Origin: Parasporobacterium sp.
GTDB taxonomy: Bacteria > Bacillota > Clostridia > Lachnospirales > Lachnospiraceae
NCBI GenBank assembly: GCA_017459985.1
Contig: JAFUBX010000001.1
Span: 62,001 to 126,000 of the forward strand
Length of the DNA stretch: 64,000 bases
Direction of reading: 5' to 3'
In this document: piece by piece, positions 60,070-64,000 of the stretch
Layout of the letters: every line of letters starts with the position of its first letter
How positions within the stretch are numbered: the first letter of the stretch is position 1
Notes under the pieces: generated by a model
Told to the model about the DNA's origin: nothing
The model's database searches: none
What the model saw: the letters and a program-made list of their open reading frames with translations, nothing else
Program-made: the position numbers and the translations under genes

Positions 60070-62558
60070 TCCGCTGTTCCCTCCTGCAGATCAATGAAAC
60101 ATCTTCCGCTCACATCGAAGATCTGATCCACGTCATCGTATGCCACAAGAAGATCCTCCTTTGTATCAATGTTGCGGAGCATCAGGTTGTCAAACAGGTC
60201 ATACCCGCAGATCACATAGGTTTCGTCCTCCCATTCCCAGACCACCGGAACCTTCCGTCCGGTATAATAAAGCGCCTGGTTCAGATAGATGCCCGTAATA
60301 TTGATCAGGGATTCCTGACGATATCCCTCGATGGCATGATTCACAGAAGAATTGGTCAGCTCCACCGTGGTCGGCCGGGAAGAACGCCTGTAAAAATACC
60401 CCTGATCCGTCACCACAACGCCTGTGGCATAATACGCCCTCATGATCGCCTCCGCCGGATTGGTCAGGATATCCACAATTTCGCCGGCGGCATAGACATA
60501 ATATTTGCCGTTGTCGGAGATCATATCCCCCACATCCGTTGTTTCCTCGCTGGACAAGGTGATCTTCATGGTGTCATTGATCACGGTCGGCCGGTTGGGC
60601 TCCATGGTATTGACCACTTCGATATAGTTGATCGTTCTGCGGTCTTCATCATATATATTATAGGTAGAAGCGGAAGGATAGCTTTTCAGTTCCGTGGAGA
60701 ACAGGGTAAACTCATCTCCCTTTTTGTATTCGCTTCCGACCCTTGCCACCCGGTTGATCACGACCCGGTTATACTCCACGACAGAGGTGACATAATATCC
60801 CCGGTTGGAGTGTTCGGAGGTCTGGATCACGTTATTGCCGTTTACGACATACAGATCGTCCATGAGCAGATACTCTTCTCCGTCCGCAGTCACATAGGTA
60901 TGGCCGGTATCGCCCTCCCCGTATACCAGGTCGTTGTCCAGGAATCCGAGGACCTTGATGTTCCGGCCTTCCGCCGCAGTCACAAAGTAGGAAGTCTCAT
61001 TTTCCAGATCCACCGTATTGATCCGGACCGCGGTATTGTTTTCTCCATTGTCCTGCCAGGCAATCATCCGTCCGTCGGCGGAGGCTTTGAAATTATTCTC
61101 GTTCAGTCCGCTGACAAACAAAGTTGCCTGATTGGCCTTGGAATCCAGGGCATAGACGAATTCATCCAGCATGATATACAGGATCCCGCTGTTGTTCAGA
61201 TAGCACAGGTTTCCTACGGAGTTCTTCAGCATCTGGAACGGCAGGTAGGAAGGAATGAAAATATCTTCCTTCACTTCATTTTTTTCCGCGGAATAGGTAT
61301 ACAGTCCGATCCCGGCCTGCCCTTCATGCATTCCCCGGTTCATATAACCATATACGATAAACTGAAAATCCCCCTCGTCGGTGATCTTCAGCAGCTTGAT
61401 ATCATGCTGATCGTTGTTCTGACGGACATCCGTCGGACTGGTCTCAAAGGAGAATACCTTCTGCAGCGTCTTGGTGGAGGTATCCATAAACCATACGGCC
61501 TTATCCGCCACAAACACATTCAGATTGCCGTTCATGCTGGTCATGGTCTGAATATCCAGATCCTGGGCGATCCCAATCAGGACGGACTTGTTGCCGACCT
61601 GGCTCTCATCCGGAACAAACAGCTGATTTACGGTCCGTTCGTAACTCAGAATGAACTGCCGGTCCTCATACATCCGGGTTCTGTAGTATTCGGAAACATT
61701 ATAATATTCCGTAATCCCTTCGTCATTGACCCTGCCGACCTGATATTTCAGGCGGAAGAAGGCAATGTCCCGGTCCACATCCACGATGCTGATGACCGGT
61801 TCCGTGATCACGCTGACGCCCATGGTGCCCCAGTACATGGAATTCAATGTGGAACTCAGGGAAATATCGCCGAAATTCGTACTGTCATTCACTGCCGAGT
61901 TCGGAGCCTGGAACTGCCGCAGATACTCGGTTTTGGACTTGTCGTACATGGCATTATGATGCTCCAGGGTCATCTGCATCATCTCCGGCACCGGCGAGGT
62001 GGTATTATACATGACTCTTGTATAATAATGGATCTCCCTCCCGCTGACATCCGTCAGAAGGATATCCACCGAATACTCCTGATCCGGTTCAATGATGTTA
62101 TCAATCCTGAGGACAGCCGACATCCGGTCATCCTCCGTAAAGCTGAAATCCGTCACCTGGGTCGTCTGGACCCGGCTGTCCGTGTCCATATCATATACGG
62201 TGAATTCCAGAGACCTGGGCGTATTCCCGTAAAGATCCGCCAGAAGCCGGAGATCATAACCGGAATCCAGAATATAAATCGTATCCCGGATATAGTGAAG
62301 ATCCATCGGTTCCGTATATCCGAACAGGCGGTTCACCTCCTGGTCATGATAGACCATTGACAGGGTAGGCAGGGTGCATTCCTCCAGTCCGCTGTAATAC
62401 ACGGTCTCCCGGCTGTTCTTCCTGTGAATCAGAAATGCGGACAGTCCCGCCAGGATCAGCGCAAGCACCAGGGCAAGAAAAAGAATCAGATGCTTTCTGC
62501 CTCTGATAAATTCCTTGCGTTTATATCGTTTATAGGATGAATGCTTCCTTCTGCTCAT
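60066..62558 (-). CDS. Large membrane-anchored extracellular protein of unknown function
   Basis: This protein is 830 residues from ATG 62558 (MSRRKHSSYKRYKRK). In-frame GTG/ATG codons further up overlap the -35 of the promoter and are not used. A basic N-terminus of ~25 residues is followed by one membrane helix (LILFLALVLALILAGLSAFLI-like). The rest, about 780 residues, is extracellular and beta-rich with many Tyr, Thr and Asp and blocks such as YVTADGEEYLLMDDLYVVNG, suggesting beta-propeller or repeated beta-sheet modules. No cysteine pattern or enzyme motif stands out. The start codon is within a few bases of the predicted transcription start. Confidence 0.75.
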   Translation of the reverse strand: MSRRKHSSYKRYKRKEFIRGRKHLILFLALVLALILAGLSAFLIHRKNSRETVYYSGLEECTLPTLSMVYHDQEVNRLFGYTEPMDLHYIRDTIYILDSGYDLRLLADLYGNTPRSLEFTVYDMDTDSRVQTTQVTDFSFTEDDRMSAVLRIDNIIEPDQEYSVDILLTDVSGREIHYYTRVMYNTTSPVPEMMQMTLEHHNAMYDKSKTEYLRQFQAPNSAVNDSTNFGDISLSSTLNSMYWGTMGVSVITEPVISIVDVDRDIAFFRLKYQVGRVNDEGITEYYNVSEYYRTRMYEDRQFILSYERTVNQLFVPDESQVGNKSVLIGIAQDLDIQTMTSMNGNLNVFVADKAVWFMDTSTKTLQKVFSFETSPTDVRQNNDQHDIKLLKITDEGDFQFIVYGYMNRGMHEGQAGIGLYTYSAEKNEVKEDIFIPSYLPFQMLKNSVGNLCYLNNSGILYIMLDEFVYALDSKANQATLFVSGLNENNFKASADGRMIAWQDNGENNTAVRINTVDLENETSYFVTAAEGRNIKVLGFLDNDLVYGEGDTGHTYVTADGEEYLLMDDLYVVNGNNVIQTSEHSNRGYYVTSVVEYNRVVINRVARVGSEYKKGDEFTLFSTELKSYPSASTYNIYDEDRRTINYIEVVNTMEPNRPTVINDTMKITLSSEETTDVGDMISDNGKYYVYAAGEIVDILTNPAEAIMRAYYATGVVVTDQGYFYRRSSRPTTVELTNSSVNHAIEGYRQESLINITGIYLNQALYYTGRKVPVVWEWEDETYVICGYDLFDNLMLRNIDTKEDLLVAYDDVDQIFDVSGRCFIDLQEGTAE

Positions 62559-62567
62559 AGCTTGAAG

Positions 62568-62596
62568 ATTATATAATTTTTTTGCTGTCATCACAA
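62568..62596 (-). promoter_or_regulatory. Promoter giving a nearly leaderless message
   Basis: TTGTGA (62591-62596), 17-bp spacer, TATAAT (62568-62573). The initiator ATG 62558 lies nine bases after the -10, so the expected leader is only about three bases, and no Shine-Dalgarno sequence is present. Confidence 0.6.
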
Positions 62597-62599
62597 CAA

Positions 62600-62637
62600 C
62601 AAAAACTGCAGAAATCTCCGGTTTCAGATTTCTGCAG
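62600..62637 (-). terminator. Terminator of the V-type ATPase operon
   Basis: CTGCAGAAATCT (62606-62617) and AGATTTCTGCAG (62626-62637) arms, perfect 12 bp, with TTTTTG following on the minus strand. It lies 25 bp after the subunit D stop. Confidence 0.9.
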
Positions 62638-62661
62638 CATGGACTTTGTCAGAGCGGCTGT

Positions 62662-63336
62662 TTAATTGGCCTGATCTCTTCTTTCCTTATAATGATGGGC
62701 TTCCTCCAGCATCATATCCTTGACCTTCATCAGCCGGATCTGGGTGGAACGCTCATTTTCATCCAGCTTCATCTGGATGTATTTAATATTCTCCTGGGCT
62801 TCGGGGATCATCACGTGCTCCAGGGCATTGACGCGCCTGCGGGTCTTCTCGATCTCAGACGCCATCAGCTGGCAGGATTTTTCCACCTCCGCCAGCTTCA
62901 GCATATCCTGCAGGACCCCGGACAGATTGCTCACGGCACCGTCCAGGTCTGCGGAAGTAAAGGCATAGCCGTAGGAATAGATATCGTTTTCATTTGCGGT
63001 CCTGGTCCGGAACCGGAACACCGGAACGTCCACACTCATGATATTTTTCGTGTCGGCTTCCAGCTGAACACTCTGTCTCGGCGCCATGAAGGCGGCATTG
63101 ACCACCTCATCATCCATACCGGCCCTGGCCAGAACAAAATCCTTATTGGCACTCTGGATCCCTGCTTCGACCCGTTCCCTCAGGGCACGGTTTTCCCGCA
63201 CCAGATCCAGGAACTGCCGCATCAGCTCGTCCCGTTTATCCTTCAGCAGCTTATGCCCTCTGATGGCAGTCGCCAGCTTTTTCTTCTGTTTGGTTAATTC
63301 CATCCGGGTTGGATTGACCTGTTTCTTTCCGGCCAT
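62662..63336 (-). CDS. atpD: V/A-type ATP synthase subunit D
   Basis: This 224-residue protein forms the central rotor shaft. It has the typical N-terminus VNPTRMELTKQKKKLATAIRGHKLLKDKRDEL and a C-terminal coiled coil (RRRVNALEHVMIPEAQENIKYI). It is the last gene of the visible V-type ATPase operon, 25 bp after subunit B, and a strong terminator follows. Together with the membrane pyrophosphatase it suggests ion-coupled energy exchange, perhaps with sodium. Confidence 0.96.
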   Translation of the reverse strand: MAGKKQVNPTRMELTKQKKKLATAIRGHKLLKDKRDELMRQFLDLVRENRALRERVEAGIQSANKDFVLARAGMDDEVVNAAFMAPRQSVQLEADTKNIMSVDVPVFRFRTRTANENDIYSYGYAFTSADLDGAVSNLSGVLQDMLKLAEVEKSCQLMASEIEKTRRRVNALEHVMIPEAQENIKYIQMKLDENERSTQIRLMKVKDMMLEEAHHYKERRDQAN

Positions 63337-63361
63337 AATCGAATCCTTTCTCCCTTACCAA

Positions 63362-64000
63362 TCAATAATACTGATCCAGCAGTTCATCCTTGATACGTTT
63401 CAGTTCCGACCTCGGAAGGATCCGCAGCAGCTCCCAGCCGAGATCCAGGGTTTCTTCCACGTCCCGGTTGGTATCAAATCCCTGGGAGACGTACTGTTTT
63501 TCAAATTCATCCGCGAATTTGGCATACAGCTTGTCCATATCCGTCAGCGCCGCTTCGCCGAGCACCACCATCAGTTCCTTGGCTTCCTTGCCGCGGGCGT
63601 AGGCGGAGAACAGCTGGTTCATGGTATTGGCATGGTCCTGTCTGGTCTTGCCTTCGCCGATTCCCTTATCCTTCAGACGGGACAGAGACGGCAGAACATC
63701 GATGGGGGGCATAATGCCCTGGCGGTAAAGTTCACGGCTCAGAATGATCTGTCCCTCCGTGATATATCCGGTAAGATCCGGGATCGGATGGGTCTTGTCA
63801 TCCTCCGGCATGGTCAGGATCGGGATCATCGTAATGGACCCTGTTTTGCCTTCCTGACGTCCGGCGCGCTCGTAGATCGTTGCCAGGTCTGTGTACATAT
63901 AGCCCGGATACCCGCGTCTTCCGGGAACCTCCTTCTTTGCTGCAGAGATCTCTCTCAGAGAATCCGCGTAGTTGGTAATATCTGTAAGGATGACCAGAAC
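63362..64000 (-). CDS. atpB: V/A-type ATP synthase subunit B (N-terminus outside window)
   Basis: The last 213 codons of subunit B are visible, and the gene continues past the right edge. Diagnostic parts are [44 protein letters not shown] and [32 protein letters not shown], all of the non-catalytic B subunit. The C-terminal helical region ends [14 protein letters not shown]. The order B then D is standard. The remaining subunits (A, C, E, F, I, K) should lie to the right. Confidence 0.97.
   Translation of the reverse strand, partial: VLVILTDITNYADSLREISAAKKEVPGRRGYPGYMYTDLATIYERAGRQEGKTGSITMIPILTMPEDDKTHPIPDLTGYITEGQIILSRELYRQGIMPPIDVLPSLSRLKDKGIGEGKTRQDHANTMNQLFSAYARGKEAKELMVVLGEAALTDMDKLYAKFADEFEKQYVSQGFDTNRDVEETLDLGWELLRILPRSELKRIKDELLDQYY

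Overview
The window looks like a chromosomal segment of a low-to-mid-GC Gram-positive anaerobe, most likely Clostridia of the Lachnospiraceae type. Evidence is the str operon (rpsL-rpsG-fusA-tuf) next to thioredoxin, a DnaD plus DnaI-type primosome, SpoVG, a V-type ATPase, a sodium/potassium-type membrane pyrophosphatase, a T-box riboswitch, strong AGGAGG ribosome binding sites and TTGACA-N17-TATAAT promoters. No rRNA operon, prophage, IS element or CRISPR array was found. Most genes are on the minus strand.

Left part (1-12 kb): a secreted trigger-factor-like chaperone (cut by the window edge), a Nudix hydrolase, a DUF362 protein, an Lgt-like protein and an alanine/aspartate-repeat membrane protein. 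Then comes a tryptophan salvage operon (Trp T-box, trpB2 and a TrpXYZ-type ABC importer), a YbhN/MprF-type flippase, and a MarR regulator whose own promoter is bracketed by two identical palindromes. At 11.9-12.9 kb lies a small accessory patch with a possible leaderless or non-coding short transcript, a frameshifted gene remnant and a ladder of TTCGCA/TGCGAA repeats.

Middle (12.9-25.6 kb): the translation operon tuf, fusA, rpsG, rpsL, then trxA, ylmH-like, comF, recD2, mreB, hppA and rpsT. From 25.9 to 34.2 kb is the most interesting locus: a family-1 solute ABC importer, a fused winged-helix/LicC-like cytidylyltransferase, a YidC-like membrane domain fused to a sulfatase/LtaS-like catalytic domain, and a TagF-like glycerophosphotransferase. 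The importer promoter sits between 13-bp inverted repeat arms. I infer a system that imports a phosphorylated or phosphonate head group, activates it as a CMP or CDP derivative, and uses it on a surface polymer. The cytidylyltransferase may double as the repressor, in the manner of BirA.

Right part (34-64 kb): trmO, a second-type dnaK, a Ctp protease, a CdaR/PucR-type regulator, tRNA-Gln(CUG), and a membrane-anchored sigma-factor-like protein with extracellular SH3 domains. A packed run of genes follows in transcription order: pth, mfd, mnmA, nth, an AIR-synthase C-terminal-like gene, lrp, an aminotransferase, yhaM, mutS2 and trmL. Next are spoVG, the dnaD-dnaI-prs operon with three directly abutting DnaA boxes upstream, murC, xth, a large secreted or anchored protein of unknown function, and the D and B subunits of a V-type ATPase. 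All functions are read from sequence motifs only; no database search was run.
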